A DNA stretch of 64,000 nucleotides from Larkinella soli (GTDB lineage: Bacteria; Bacteroidota; Bacteroidia; Cytophagales; Spirosomataceae): contig NZ_QTJY01000003.1 of the NCBI RefSeq assembly GCF_003703975.1, forward strand, positions 248,001 through 312,000. The letters are read 5' to 3'. The notes under the pieces were generated by a model. The model saw nothing but the letters and a program-made list of their open reading frames with translations. It ran no database searches and was not told where the DNA came from. Position numbers and translations under genes: made by a program. Positions 43,335 through 52,319 of this stretch are shown piece by piece (within the stretch, counting starts at the first letter, position 1; each line of letters opens with the position of its first letter).

Positions 43335-43402
43335 AGCCGGAGCCCTGATTTTTTACGTCCGGCCATGGGACTAAAAATCTCCAAAAGCTGTTTCTTTGTA
43401 GA

Positions 43403-44194
43403 ATGAGGCAGCTGTTTATTACGTCCCTGAATTCGGGCAGCAACGGAAACTGTTATTACATCGGCAACGAACAGGACGCGGTTCTCGTAGACGCGGGCAT
43501 CTCCTGCCGCGAAACCGAAAAACGGCTCCGGCGGCTGGGCCTGTCGATGGATACCGTCCGGGCAATTTTTATTTCCCACGAACATTCCGACCACATCCGG
43601 GGCGTCCCGCAGCTGGCCCGCAAGTACCAGCTTCCCGTCTATATTACCCGCCGTACCTACCTGCAATCGGGCTTTCCGGACGGGTGGTTTCCGGTCCGGA
43701 CACTGGAAAGCCACGAGCCGGTGCAGATCGGCGACCTGAGAATTACGGCCTTCCCCAAGCTCCACGATGCCTGCGACCCGCACAGCTTTCTGGTCTCCTG
43801 CCACGACACGCGCGTGGGTGTTTTCACCGACATCGGCCAGGCCTGCGAGCAGGTGGTGAGCTATTTCAGCCGGTGCCACGCGGCTTTTCTGGAAGCGAAT
43901 TACGACGAAGACATGCTGGAATCAGGCCGGTATCCCTACTACCTCAAACGACGGATCCGGGGCGGTATGGGGCATCTTTCCAACCGCCAGGCGCTGGACC
44001 TGTTCCGCAACCACAAACCGTCGTATATGAGCCACGTCCTGTTGTCGCACCTCTCGAAGGAAAACAACTGCCCGGTGCGGACGCGGGACCTGTTTTCAGC
44101 CCATCAGGACGGCACGGAGGTGATCGTGGCCTCGCGCTTCGAGGAAACCCCGGTTTTCACGATCCGGGGGCAGGAGGTTGAAGAACTTCTGTGA
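43403..44194 (+). CDS. YycJ-type MBL-fold metallo-hydrolase
   Basis: The 263-residue protein starts QLFITSLNSGSNGNCYYIGN and has FISHEHSDHIRGVP (HxHxDH), PKLHDACDPHSF and LLSHLSKENN. These are the metal ligands and hallmarks of the YycJ/WalJ group. In Firmicutes WalJ is a nuclease linked to cell-wall control; in Bacteroidota the role is not known. No signal peptide is seen. TTTCTTTGTA lies just before ATG 43403. It meets the following gene tail to tail without a gap. Confidence 0.88.
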   Translation: MRQLFITSLNSGSNGNCYYIGNEQDAVLVDAGISCRETEKRLRRLGLSMDTVRAIFISHEHSDHIRGVPQLARKYQLPVYITRRTYLQSGFPDGWFPVRTLESHEPVQIGDLRITAFPKLHDACDPHSFLVSCHDTRVGVFTDIGQACEQVVSYFSRCHAAFLEANYDEDMLESGRYPYYLKRRIRGGMGHLSNRQALDLFRNHKPSYMSHVLLSHLSKENNCPVRTRDLFSAHQDGTEVIVASRFEETPVFTIRGQEVEELL

Positions 44195-44488
44195 TCAGAC
44201 CTCATTTCGGGCGGCCGATCCTGGTTTGGGCTGGTAGAGAATCGTGAAACTGAAGATGACGTCGTCGCCGAGGGAATAGCATCCCTGGCTGATCGACAGG
44301 ATTTCCGCCCCCTGCCGGGACAGCGTCCGGGCATTTTCTATATCCTTCACCACACTGTCGATTTCCCGCATCAGCTGGAAGCTGACTCCCGCATCGGCCG
44401 GGTCATCCGCCAGATTGGGATGCGTTTTCCGAAGAAGTTCACGGCGGGAAAAATGAACGACAAAGACATTCGTTTCGGTTTTATTCAT
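44195..44488 (-). CDS. Hypothetical protein
   Basis: The 97-residue protein (MNKTETNVFVVHFSRRELLR start at 44488) has a predicted mixed alpha/beta pattern: VSFQLMREIDSVVKDIENAR looks like an amphipathic helix, and DDVIFSFTILYQPK like a beta strand. It has no signal peptide or membrane segment. No family is recognised. Its stop codon is adjacent to that of the YycJ-like gene. A short upstream alternative start at 44506 would add six residues. Confidence 0.6.
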   Translation of the reverse strand: MNKTETNVFVVHFSRRELLRKTHPNLADDPADAGVSFQLMREIDSVVKDIENARTLSRQGAEILSISQGCYSLGDDVIFSFTILYQPKPGSAARNEV

Positions 44489-44629
44489 AGAGCTGCGACC
44501 GGGCATTCCCGAAAAAACGGAGGCTGGTCCCGTTAAGGAAGGGAGCGATGTTAAGAAACCACTTAAAATTCGCTTAGAAACTCCTTAGAACCGGCCAAAT
44601 CCGAGCCTGCAGCCGACACCCGGCCTCCT

Positions 44630-44840
44630 GAGAGCTTGTTTGGGGAAACGGTTTGTCATCCCGACGCAGGAGGGATCCTGGGGCTTGGGCGGCTTTTACC
44701 TCCAACCCCCAGCCGGACCACCCCCAGCCCCCTCCTTAGCAAGGAGGGGGAGAGCGCTGCCAGAATCAAATCCTGCGGAGCCACCCCCTCCTTGCTAAGG
44801 AGGGGGCTGGGGGGTGGTCAACAGGATGACAAAACGCCCG
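44630..44840. repeat. Composite nested inverted repeat (TGTCATCCCGA type plus CCCCCTCCTTAGCAAGG type)
   Basis: Outer parts GGTTTGTCATCCCGACGCAG (44649-) and CAGGATGACAAAAC (44822-44835) face each other. Between them, two nearly perfect inverted copies of a 35-bp sequence (44716-44750 and 44783-44819), each containing the palindrome CCCCCTCCTTAGCAAGGAGG, flank a 32-nt spacer. Both sequence types are dispersed repeats of Bacteroidota genomes. Nothing gene-like was seen in 44507-44880. Confidence 0.75.
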
Positions 44841-44882
44841 GAAGGGCAAAAACCCTACACCAAACCTCTCCTAAAAACAAGG

Positions 44883-44911
44883 AGCCCCCGCACCGATACG
44901 GTGCGGGGGCT
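44883..44911 (-). terminator. Intrinsic terminator of the ADH operon
   Basis: A perfect 12-bp GC-rich stem (AGCCCCCGCACC with its complement, 44883-44894 and 44900-44911) and a 5-nt loop. On the minus strand a T-rich CTCCTTGTTTTT follows. It lies 23 bp after the stop of the gene at 44934. Confidence 0.75.
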
Positions 44912-44933
44912 TCCTCCGTTGCATTCGGTTCAA

Positions 44934-45443
44934 TCAGTCGCGTCTCCGTTTTTTTCGGCCCGGTGACAGCCACGCATAGACTGCATAGGTGATCACGGCG
45001 GCCACGGCGATGTCCTTGATCAGGCCCGACCGGTCGTGTTTCCACTTGACCTTCCAGCCCCGTTCGGCAAAGATGTTGGGGATGTGGCCGTGTTTAATGT
45101 CGTCGATGAGCCCTTCCACCACATCGACACGGTCGGCCAGCACCAGCGGGAGCCAGTGTTTGTAGTCGCTCTCGCTGTATTTGAACGCATACCGGCGCAG
45201 CTGACCGCTCAGTCCTTTCGGCGGCAGGGTGCTGCCGTAGACCGCGCTGACATTGGGCCGCTCGTTCGAGTGCAGCACCTCCACCGTAATAGGCTGCTGG
45301 GTGGGGCGTTCCCACGTGTACCCGAGCTGCTCCTCATCGGTGCGGGCCTTCATGGGATAGGTCGGATCGTTGGCCGGGTCGGCATCGATGCCCCAGCCTT
45401 TGATGTCGGGGCGGCTTCTTACGCCTGTTTCCGTATTTTCCAT
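44934..45443 (-). CDS. Hypothetical protein with C-terminal membrane helix
   Basis: The 169-residue protein is soluble for most of its length (WGIDADPANDPTYPMKARTD, NVSAVYGSTLPPKGLSGQLR, YKHWLPLVLADRVDVVEGLI). It ends with a membrane helix and a basic tail (IAVAAVITYAVYAWLSPG then RKKRRRD). Similar proteins occur in Cytophagales, but no function is known. It is 16 bp downstream of the alcohol dehydrogenase gene and surely co-transcribed with it. It may be a membrane-bound partner. Confidence 0.7.
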   Translation of the reverse strand: MENTETGVRSRPDIKGWGIDADPANDPTYPMKARTDEEQLGYTWERPTQQPITVEVLHSNERPNVSAVYGSTLPPKGLSGQLRRYAFKYSESDYKHWLPLVLADRVDVVEGLIDDIKHGHIPNIFAERGWKVKWKHDRSGLIKDIAVAAVITYAVYAWLSPGRKKRRRD

Positions 45444-45459
45444 AGGGTTGTGTTGGGCT

Positions 45460-46614
45460 TTAGCTTCTCGCGGTTGGGGGAATCAGAACGGGTTTGATGC
45501 AGTTGTCGAGCTTGTCGGAGAACATCCGGTAGGCGTCGGAGATTTCTTCCAGCGGGATGCGGTGCGTAATGAGGGCTTTCGGATTGAGCGTACCCGACAT
45601 GACATGTTCGATCAGCCTCGGCAGGTGCTTCTTCACCGATGCCTGGTTGGCCCGGATGGTCAGTCCCTTGTTCACCACATTGCCGATGGGAATCAGTGAA
45701 TCAATCGGGCCATAGACCCCGACAATAGAGACGATCCCACCCTTCTTAACCGCGTTGATCGCCCAGTGCAGGGCCGTTGCGGAACCGCCGGTCATCAGCA
45801 TTTTCCGCCCCAGCAGCGTCTGCGCCGTGTTTCCGGCCGCGTCGGCCCCGACGGCATCGATGCAGACGTCGGCCCCCAGCCAGTCGGTGGTTTTCTTCAC
45901 GAAAAGAACCACGTCGTCGATCTCCTTGTAGTTATAAGCCTCGCAGCTGGCGTAGTTACGGACAAATTCCAGCCGGTAATCGACCTCGTCGAAGACGATC
46001 ACCCGCCCGGCTCCGAACAGCCAGCAGCAACGCGCGGCCATGATGCCCACCGGGCCGGCCCCAAACACCACCACCGTGTCGCCGGGCTGTATCCCGCCCA
46101 TTTCGGCGGCCTGGTAGGCCGTCGGCACCACGTCCGTGAGCAGCACGGCGTCGTCGGGGTCCATGCCTTCCGGAATGACCGTCGGGCCGACGTTCGCGTA
46201 CGGAACCCGTACAAACTCGGCCTGCCCGCCGGCGAAACCGCCCGCCGTGTGGGAATACCCGAAAATACCGCCCACGGCCGTAGCCTGCGGGTTGGATTCG
46301 TGACAGTTGCCGAACAGGCCCTGGCGGCAGAAGGCGCATTTGCCGCAGGCAATATTGAACGGCACCAGCACATGATCGCCTACCTTCAGTTTATGAACCT
46401 CCGGTCCGATCTCCTCCACTACGCCGATAAATTCATGGCCGAACGTACTGCCCACCCGCGTATCGGGCACAAGGCCGTTGTACAGGTGAAGATCGGACCC
46501 GCAGATGCAGGAGCGGGTTACCCGGACAATGGCGTCTTCGGGGTGCTCGATCTGGGGCATGGGTTTTTGGTCAACTCGGACCCGCATGGGTCCACGGTAA
46601 TTCATTGCCAGCAT
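45460..46614 (-). CDS. Zinc-dependent alcohol dehydrogenase (MDR family)
   Basis: The 384-residue enzyme belongs to the zinc-containing medium-chain dehydrogenases. Catalytic zinc ligands are in SCICGSDLHLY and FGHEFIGVVEEIG. The structural zinc site has four Cys in IACGKCAFCRQGLFGNC. The nucleotide-binding VVVFGAGPVGIMAAR and the later VIVFDEVDYRLE acidic end of the beta-2 strand indicate NAD. The size and the long middle part resemble glutathione-independent formaldehyde dehydrogenases and related enzymes. The substrate is not certain. Confidence 0.9.
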   Translation of the reverse strand: MLAMNYRGPMRVRVDQKPMPQIEHPEDAIVRVTRSCICGSDLHLYNGLVPDTRVGSTFGHEFIGVVEEIGPEVHKLKVGDHVLVPFNIACGKCAFCRQGLFGNCHESNPQATAVGGIFGYSHTAGGFAGGQAEFVRVPYANVGPTVIPEGMDPDDAVLLTDVVPTAYQAAEMGGIQPGDTVVVFGAGPVGIMAARCCWLFGAGRVIVFDEVDYRLEFVRNYASCEAYNYKEIDDVVLFVKKTTDWLGADVCIDAVGADAAGNTAQTLLGRKMLMTGGSATALHWAINAVKKGGIVSIVGVYGPIDSLIPIGNVVNKGLTIRANQASVKKHLPRLIEHVMSGTLNPKALITHRIPLEEISDAYRMFSDKLDNCIKPVLIPPTARS

Positions 46615-46822
46615 ACGATTGGTCCCTCCATCTTTTTAAACGATTCAGCGCACGGACCGAAGGTCCACGCATTCAGGTAGAATAGATCTGACGGGAGAAA
46701 TGTTGGAAGTAATGATTCAACGGGCCGACCGAGTTACCCCAAACTGTGGGATGGGAACCGGGCCGGAAAACCGTATCTTTCCTCTTTCTACCAACTGGTT
46801 TTCAGGAAAAACGGCCCCGGCC

Positions 46823-48988
46823 ATGCAACGACGCTTCTTTCTCCAGACTTCCCTGACCGCCGGCGGTGCGCTGCTGCTAGGCTTCCACCTCCGCGGGAAG
46901 CGGCCGGCCGGCGCTTCCCCGGCCTCCGTCGAACTCAACGGCTTTGTCCGGATCGCTCCCGACAACCGGATCACGATCATGGCTTCACGGCCGGAAATCG
47001 GCCAGGGCGTCAAGACCTCGGTTCCGCTCCTGATCGCCGAGGAACTCGATGCCGACTGGTCGGATATCCAGGTCGAGCAGGCGCCCTTCGACCCGCAGTA
47101 CGGCGATCAGTTTACGGGCGGAAGCGACGCCATGCGGTCTAATTTTCTGGAACTACGGAAGGTGGGGGCAGCCGCCCGGGCGCTGCTGGTGAAAGCCGCA
47201 GCCGCGCGCTGGAAAATCCCCGAAAGCGACTGCCTCACCGAAAAAAGTCACGTGCTTTCCAGAACCGGGAACCGGCGGCTCTCCTACGGCGAACTGGCCG
47301 CCGAAGCCGCTAAACTGCCCGCTCCGCAGAACCCGCCCCTGAAAGACCCCTCCGCCTTCCGGCTGATCGGAACGAGCGTCCCGGACCCCGACACGCCGGC
47401 CATCGTGACCGGAAAGCCTCTGTTCGGACTGGACATTCAGTTACCGGGGATGCTGTATGCCTGCATCGCCAAACCACCCCGGTTCGGAGCCAACGTGATT
47501 TCGGTGAACGACGCCCGCGCCCGGGCTGTCCCCGGGGTGAAGCAGATCGTCCGGCTCCAGCCCCACCCCACCCCCGGCATCGAAACCGGCGGGGTGGCCG
47601 TGGTCGCCACCTCTACCTGGGCCGCCATGAAAGGCCGGAATGCCCTGGAAATCACCTGGAGCGAGGGCGACGACCCAACGGAAAGCAGCGAAGGCCTGCG
47701 AAAGAAATTCGAAACCATCCTGTCGAGTTCCGACCTGACCGCCGTCCGGCAGGACGGCGACGTGCAGACCGCCCTCGGCGGGGCGGCCAAACGTGTGGAA
47801 GCCGACTATGAGCTTCCGTTCCTGGCGCACGTGACGATGGAACCGCAGAACTATACGGCCTGGGTCCGGAAAGACCGCTGCGAACTCTGGGGTTCGACGC
47901 AGGTGCCGGATACGATCATGGAATACGCCACCATGCTGACGGGGCTTTCTCCTTCGGCCATCAAAATCCATCTGAACCGCTCGGGAGGGGGGTTCGGCCG
48001 GCGGCTCAACGCCGACTATGCCGCCGATGCCCTGCTGGTGTCGAAGGAAACCGGGACGCCCGTGCAGGTGGTCTGGACGCGGGAGGACGACCTCCTGCAC
48101 GATTTTTACCGGCCCGCCGGGATGTACCGGATCGCGGCCGGGCTGGATGCCGACGGCCGGCTGACGGCCTGGCATATGAAGGCCGCCACCACCTCCCGCT
48201 ACGCCTTCCGCAAAGCCGACCGCTCTCCCCACATCACCGAAGTGTTCCCCGACGAACTCCCGGCCGGCTTCGTCCCCCATTTCCGGCTCGACTACCGGAA
48301 CCCGCCCTCGACGGTCCCGGTGGGCGCCTGGCGGGCGCCCGGCCATAACGCCACGGCCTTCGTCATCCAGTCGATGCTGGACGAACTGGCCCATGCCGCC
48401 GGGAAAGACCCGCTGGCGTTCCGGCTGGACCTGATCGGCGACCATGAAGTGATGAAATACCGCGATCACGGGGGCGATTACGATGCGCGGGAACTACGGG
48501 CCGTGCTGCAACTGGCGGCCGATAAGGCCGGCTGGGGCAAACCGCTCGAAAAAGGCCGCTATCAGGGGCTGTCGGCCCATGTTACTTTCGGGGTGCCGGT
48601 GGCGGAGGTGGCCGAAATATCCGTGGACGGGTCGGGCGGCATCCGCGTCCATAAAATCACGGCGGCCGTGGACTGCGGCCAGGTCATCAACCGGAACGGC
48701 GCCCGCCAGCAGGTGGCCGGGGCCATTCTGGACGGCCTCGGCGCGGCCCTGTACGGCCAGGTAACCATTGAGAAGGCGGCCGCCCGGCAAACCAATTTTC
48801 ACCAGTACCGGATGCTGCGGATGTCGGAAGCGCCGGAGGTGGAGGTGCATTTAGTCGAAAGCCGGAAAGCTCCGAAAGGACTGGGCGAGATGGGCCTTCC
48901 GCCGGTGGCTGCGGCCGTCTGCAATGCCGTATTTGCCGCCACCGGCCGACGGATCCGCCGGCTGCCCCTCCTGTCGAACCTCAGCTAA
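46823..48988 (+). CDS. Exported molybdopterin-binding aldehyde oxidase/xanthine dehydrogenase-family large subunit (IorB-like)
   Basis: The 721-residue protein has a Tat-like signal (QRRFFLQTSLTAGGALLLG). It then shows the molybdenum hydroxylase fold: VRIAPDNRITIMASRPEIGQ, GNPLFGLDIQLPG-like start of the second domain, PVGAWRAPGHNATAFVIQSM, and near the end VDCGQVINRNGARQQVAGAI and GLGEMGLPPVAAAV with the catalytic Glu. It matches the IorB type, which forms a complex with a small 2Fe-2S subunit. No gene for such a subunit is adjacent. The partner must be elsewhere, or the protein acts alone. Confidence 0.88.
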   Translation: MQRRFFLQTSLTAGGALLLGFHLRGKRPAGASPASVELNGFVRIAPDNRITIMASRPEIGQGVKTSVPLLIAEELDADWSDIQVEQAPFDPQYGDQFTGGSDAMRSNFLELRKVGAAARALLVKAAAARWKIPESDCLTEKSHVLSRTGNRRLSYGELAAEAAKLPAPQNPPLKDPSAFRLIGTSVPDPDTPAIVTGKPLFGLDIQLPGMLYACIAKPPRFGANVISVNDARARAVPGVKQIVRLQPHPTPGIETGGVAVVATSTWAAMKGRNALEITWSEGDDPTESSEGLRKKFETILSSSDLTAVRQDGDVQTALGGAAKRVEADYELPFLAHVTMEPQNYTAWVRKDRCELWGSTQVPDTIMEYATMLTGLSPSAIKIHLNRSGGGFGRRLNADYAADALLVSKETGTPVQVVWTREDDLLHDFYRPAGMYRIAAGLDADGRLTAWHMKAATTSRYAFRKADRSPHITEVFPDELPAGFVPHFRLDYRNPPSTVPVGAWRAPGHNATAFVIQSMLDELAHAAGKDPLAFRLDLIGDHEVMKYRDHGGDYDARELRAVLQLAADKAGWGKPLEKGRYQGLSAHVTFGVPVAEVAEISVDGSGGIRVHKITAAVDCGQVINRNGARQQVAGAILDGLGAALYGQVTIEKAAARQTNFHQYRMLRMSEAPEVEVHLVESRKAPKGLGEMGLPPVAAAVCNAVFAATGRRIRRLPLLSNLS

Positions 48989-48998
48989 CGGCCGGGTT

Positions 48999-49907
48999 TC
49001 ACTCGTAGGTAAACGGATTTCCGGAAGCAATGTAGCGGACCTTCACGCCCGGCACTTTGGGCTGGAGCCAGGAGACGAGCCACTCCATCCCGGCGGCTTC
49101 GCTCATGATGTGACCCAGCACGACCAGCGACACCTTTTGTCCCTCCTGCCGGGCATCCCGGATGTACTCGGGCGTCTCCCATTCACTGACCTCCCCGCAA
49201 AGGACGGCGTCGGGCCGCACCTTCTGGATCGCGCTGATCTGATTGCGCCCGCCCGGCGCCCCCGGCAGCAGCAGCACCCGGCGGCACACCTGGCTGCGGT
49301 CGCCGACCACCCGGACCATTTTGATACCGAGTTTGCTCTTGGCGTGGGCGATGATCTGGTGGAGCGGAGTAGCCGGCAGATTCAGCAGCAGCGGGTTGGC
49401 CGGGTCGACGTACTTCTCCCAGCCCAGGGCGGCCATCATGCCGGAGGTGATGCCGTCGGGGCGGTGCGAATGCCAGTAGTCATGGAAGCGCCAGACCGCG
49501 ATGTTGTTTTTCGTCAGCAGATCCTGTTTGTGCCGGAACACCTCGTCCTGCTTCAGCCAGTCGGTTTCGTCGAGGTGGTTGTAGAAGGTCGGTTCGTGGG
49601 CGATGATGAAGTTGGCACCGGCGGCCACGGTCTTTTCGATCACCTCGGTGGTGGTGAACATGGTCGTGACGATGCCGGTCACCGCCTGCTCCGGTTTTCC
49701 CGACTTCAGCGTATCGACGGTTTTCGAAAAGGGAGCATTCGGTATCGTCTTCAGAATCAGCTCCATCACCTCTCCTACCGTGAGCGGAGCTTTAGGATGA
49801 CTCAGCGGTGCAGACCGGCTGATCAGGGGCGAGCCAAGGAACAGGGACGTGCCGACGGCTCTGGTCAGGTCGGCCATAAAACGGCGTCTGCCGGTATGGG
49901 GTTTCAT
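48999..49907 (-). CDS. Exported Nif3-like dinuclear metal protein
   Basis: The 302-residue protein has an N-terminal RRRFMADLTRAVGTSLFLG, a Tat-like signal. The rest fits the Nif3/YbgI family: LTVGEVMELI, ANFIIAHEPTFYNHLDETD, RFHDYWHSHRPDGI and VVLGHIMSEAAGMEWL, which provide the His and Glu ligands of a two-metal site. Nif3 proteins are mostly cytoplasmic and of unclear activity (a cyclohydrolase-type role has been suggested). An exported form is unusual. Convergent with the preceding gene, 10 bp apart. Confidence 0.82.
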   Translation of the reverse strand: MKPHTGRRRFMADLTRAVGTSLFLGSPLISRSAPLSHPKAPLTVGEVMELILKTIPNAPFSKTVDTLKSGKPEQAVTGIVTTMFTTTEVIEKTVAAGANFIIAHEPTFYNHLDETDWLKQDEVFRHKQDLLTKNNIAVWRFHDYWHSHRPDGITSGMMAALGWEKYVDPANPLLLNLPATPLHQIIAHAKSKLGIKMVRVVGDRSQVCRRVLLLPGAPGGRNQISAIQKVRPDAVLCGEVSEWETPEYIRDARQEGQKVSLVVLGHIMSEAAGMEWLVSWLQPKVPGVKVRYIASGNPFTYE

Positions 49908-50463
49908 GAGGAGGAATCAGTTGGTAAGGGAAGGTAGCAAGTTATTGAATTACGGCGGAATGTCCCGGGCGACCGGCGAAATTCTACCCCTTTCTCCCGG
50001 TCGATGCCTGCGGTTTCCACAGCCGCGGCCCCTCTTGCCGGTCGGGCAGGCTTTCCCGTTCCAGTGCTGCCGGCGTCGGCTACAAAAGAAAATCTATTTT
50101 CTAACACCGTTAACTCGGTCGGATGGGCGGTACAAGGACGGTCCCAACTGCATCGGCGTCGGTTTTCCACCACTTTGGGGCAGGGGTTATTCTTCCGGCC
50201 CGACTGATTTGACAGGAAGCCGGCCCGGCGTCCGATCCAGGCTAAAAAGAAAGCGGGTTCAGGGCGGCATGCCGCCCTCCGAAGGGACAGGAATTTCCTA
50301 TTTACTATATTGAAAATCAATATGGGAAGCGTAAGGAATTGAGAATCCGGCTTTGGATGGCCGGCTACAACTCAGTGCGGGTTTTCTGCGACTCATACAG
50401 CCGCTCCGACGGGTGAAACGGAAGGGTGTTTGCTTTTGCTCCGGGACCGGTTTGTTTTGTAAC
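49908..50463. other. 556-bp gap with palindromes, no gene recognised
   Basis: Long frames here (for instance plus 49849-50313) have no start context or recognisable protein and look like high-GC chance. The perfect 18-bp palindrome AGGGCGGCATGCCGCCCT lies at 50261-50278, and TATTGA-AAA-TCAATA at about 50308-50322. The end of the gap must contain the control region of the kinase gene at 50464; TTTGTTTTGTAAC sits just before its start. Confidence 0.5.
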
Positions 50464-51489
50464 ATGAGACTGATCAACGACATCCGGGTTCGCATCTTCG
50501 GCATTCTGGTCGTCGCCACGCTCCGGCTGGGCCTGATGGTCGACCTCTGGGTGGAGGAGAACATCAACTGGATGATGGTAGTCGAGAACACGCTGTTCGC
50601 AGCCGCCGTCATCTGGGAGGCCAGCCGGCTCATCGTCGTGTTCATGCACCGGCGTTACCCGCTCCATCAGCTGACTCTGTGGCGGTTCGGCCGGGAACTC
50701 GGGCTGCTGTTTCTCCTGCTCGGCGGCTTATACGGCACCTGGATGCTGATTTATCCGTACTGGGCCAATGAAGACCCCGTCCCGCCGTTCTTCTACCTGT
50801 TCGGTCTTTTTTACACGTACCTGTACGGCCTGCTGGTCGCCGGTTTTTACGAATTCTTATATTATATGGAAGCCTGGCAGAAATCCAATCAGGAAGCCGA
50901 ACAACTCAAGAAAGCCAATCTGGTCAGCCAGCTGGACTCGCTCAAAAACCAGGTCAAACCGCACTTCCTGTTCAACAGCCTGAACACGCTGACGGCCCTC
51001 GTGGAGAAAGACCAGGCCCAGGCGGTGCGGTTCATAGCGGAGCTGTCTAAAGTGTACCGGTACCTGCTCCAGAGCAACGAAAACGCCCTGATATCGCTCG
51101 GCGGGGAATTGCAGTTCACGCAGGCGTATTTCTTCCTGCTGCAAACCCGCTTCGGCCAGGGCATCTCGCTGACGGTCGAGGGAGCGGAGCCCTACGAACA
51201 TTACCTGATTCCCCCGCTGACGCTCCAGATGCTGGTGGAAAATGCGGTCAAGCACAACCAGGTCTCGATCAGCAAACCCCTCTGCGTCGGCATCGGGGTC
51301 GAAGGCGGCCGGTGGCTGTCGGTGACCAACAACGTGCAGCAGAAACGGGTGAGCATCCCGACCACCGGAACCGGGCTGGCCAACATTGCGGCCAAATACC
51401 GGCTGCTCAACCAGCCCGAAGTGCAGGTGATGGCCGAGCCCAGCCGATTTACCGTCAAAGTACCACTGATTCAACCCGTTACCGAATGA
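50464..51489 (+). CDS. LytS-type sensor histidine kinase
   Basis: The 341-residue kinase has four hydrophobic helices in its first half, a coiled-coil linker (about 140-160) and the His_kinase domain: LKNQVKPHFLFNSLNTLTAL with the phospho-His, QMLVENAVKHNQ (N-box) and TTGTGLANIAAKYRLL (G-box). It is coupled to the next gene by ATGA. Start ATG 50464 agrees with the first helix; the frame is open upstream to 50353 without a family match. Confidence 0.92.
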   Translation: MRLINDIRVRIFGILVVATLRLGLMVDLWVEENINWMMVVENTLFAAAVIWEASRLIVVFMHRRYPLHQLTLWRFGRELGLLFLLLGGLYGTWMLIYPYWANEDPVPPFFYLFGLFYTYLYGLLVAGFYEFLYYMEAWQKSNQEAEQLKKANLVSQLDSLKNQVKPHFLFNSLNTLTALVEKDQAQAVRFIAELSKVYRYLLQSNENALISLGGELQFTQAYFFLLQTRFGQGISLTVEGAEPYEHYLIPPLTLQMLVENAVKHNQVSISKPLCVGIGVEGGRWLSVTNNVQQKRVSIPTTGTGLANIAAKYRLLNQPEVQVMAEPSRFTVKVPLIQPVTE

Positions 51490-52277
51490 ACCTGTTTATC
51501 ATTGAAGACGAGATCGTGGCGGCCGAACGCATTCGGGAGCTGGTGCAGCAAACCGCCCCCGACGCCCGGATCGTGGGCTGGGCCGACAGCATCGAGGACA
51601 GCGTGACCTTTCTGCGCAGCCACGCCGACGGCCCCGACCGCCCGGACCTGATCCTGATGGACATCGAACTGGTCGACGGACAGAGCTTCGAAATCTTTCG
51701 GGAGGTGGAGGTACCCTGCCCCGTGATTTTCACGACGGCCTATGACGAATATGCGCTCCAGGCCTTCAAGGTTCACAGCATCGACTACCTGCTCAAACCC
51801 ATCCAGCGGGAGGAACTGCGCAGCAGCCTGACCAAATTCCGGCAGCTGAGCGAGCGATACCGCCCGGCCGGGCCGGCCTTCGACATGAACGCTCTGATCG
51901 ACCAGCTCCGGCGATCGACCCTGACCGGGCCGGTTTCACCCCGGGAATACTTCCTGGTCCGGCAGGGACAGCGGCTCATTTCGGTCGGGGTGGGAGAAAT
52001 CGCCTATTTCTACAGTGAAGACCGGGTAACCTTCCTGAAAACGCACGACGGGCGGTATTTTCCGGTCGATCAGCCGCTGGAAGACATCGAGGGACAGATC
52101 GACGAGCGGCAGTTCTTCCGGGCCAGCCGCCAGTTTCTGGTCGCGCGCCCGGCCGTCAGCGGAGTTTATGTCCATTTGAACGGCAAACTGAAAATAACTC
52201 TGAAACCAACCATTACGGAGATGCTGTTCGTCAGCCGCGACCGCGCTCCGGAGTTTCGGAAATGGCTCGGAGGCTGA
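51486..52277 (+). CDS. LytTR-family response regulator
   Basis: The 263-residue protein has a receiver domain with D59 (LILMDIELVDGQ), FTTAYDEYALQAF and DYLLKPIQ, followed by a LytTR DNA-binding domain (REYFLVRQGQRLISVGVGEI, FRASRQFLVARPAVSG). Its kinase is the preceding gene. The following membrane protein, 42 bp downstream, could be part of its regulon. No array like that at 42560 is seen ahead of this operon. Confidence 0.93.
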   Translation: MNLFIIEDEIVAAERIRELVQQTAPDARIVGWADSIEDSVTFLRSHADGPDRPDLILMDIELVDGQSFEIFREVEVPCPVIFTTAYDEYALQAFKVHSIDYLLKPIQREELRSSLTKFRQLSERYRPAGPAFDMNALIDQLRRSTLTGPVSPREYFLVRQGQRLISVGVGEIAYFYSEDRVTFLKTHDGRYFPVDQPLEDIEGQIDERQFFRASRQFLVARPAVSGVYVHLNGKLKITLKPTITEMLFVSRDRAPEFRKWLGG

Positions 52278-52319
52278 ACAGACCATGCTTTTATCCATAT
52301 CCTCTAAACAACAAATCTA

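Noticed and set aside
44630-44840. Transposon or insertion sequence
   Set aside because: The inverted repeats enclose only 32 nt or small elements and no transposase is present; they are better called dispersed non-coding repeats.
49849-50313. 154-codon plus-strand frame
   Set aside because: It begins inside the Nif3-like gene on the other strand, has no known features and ends in a palindrome-rich gap.
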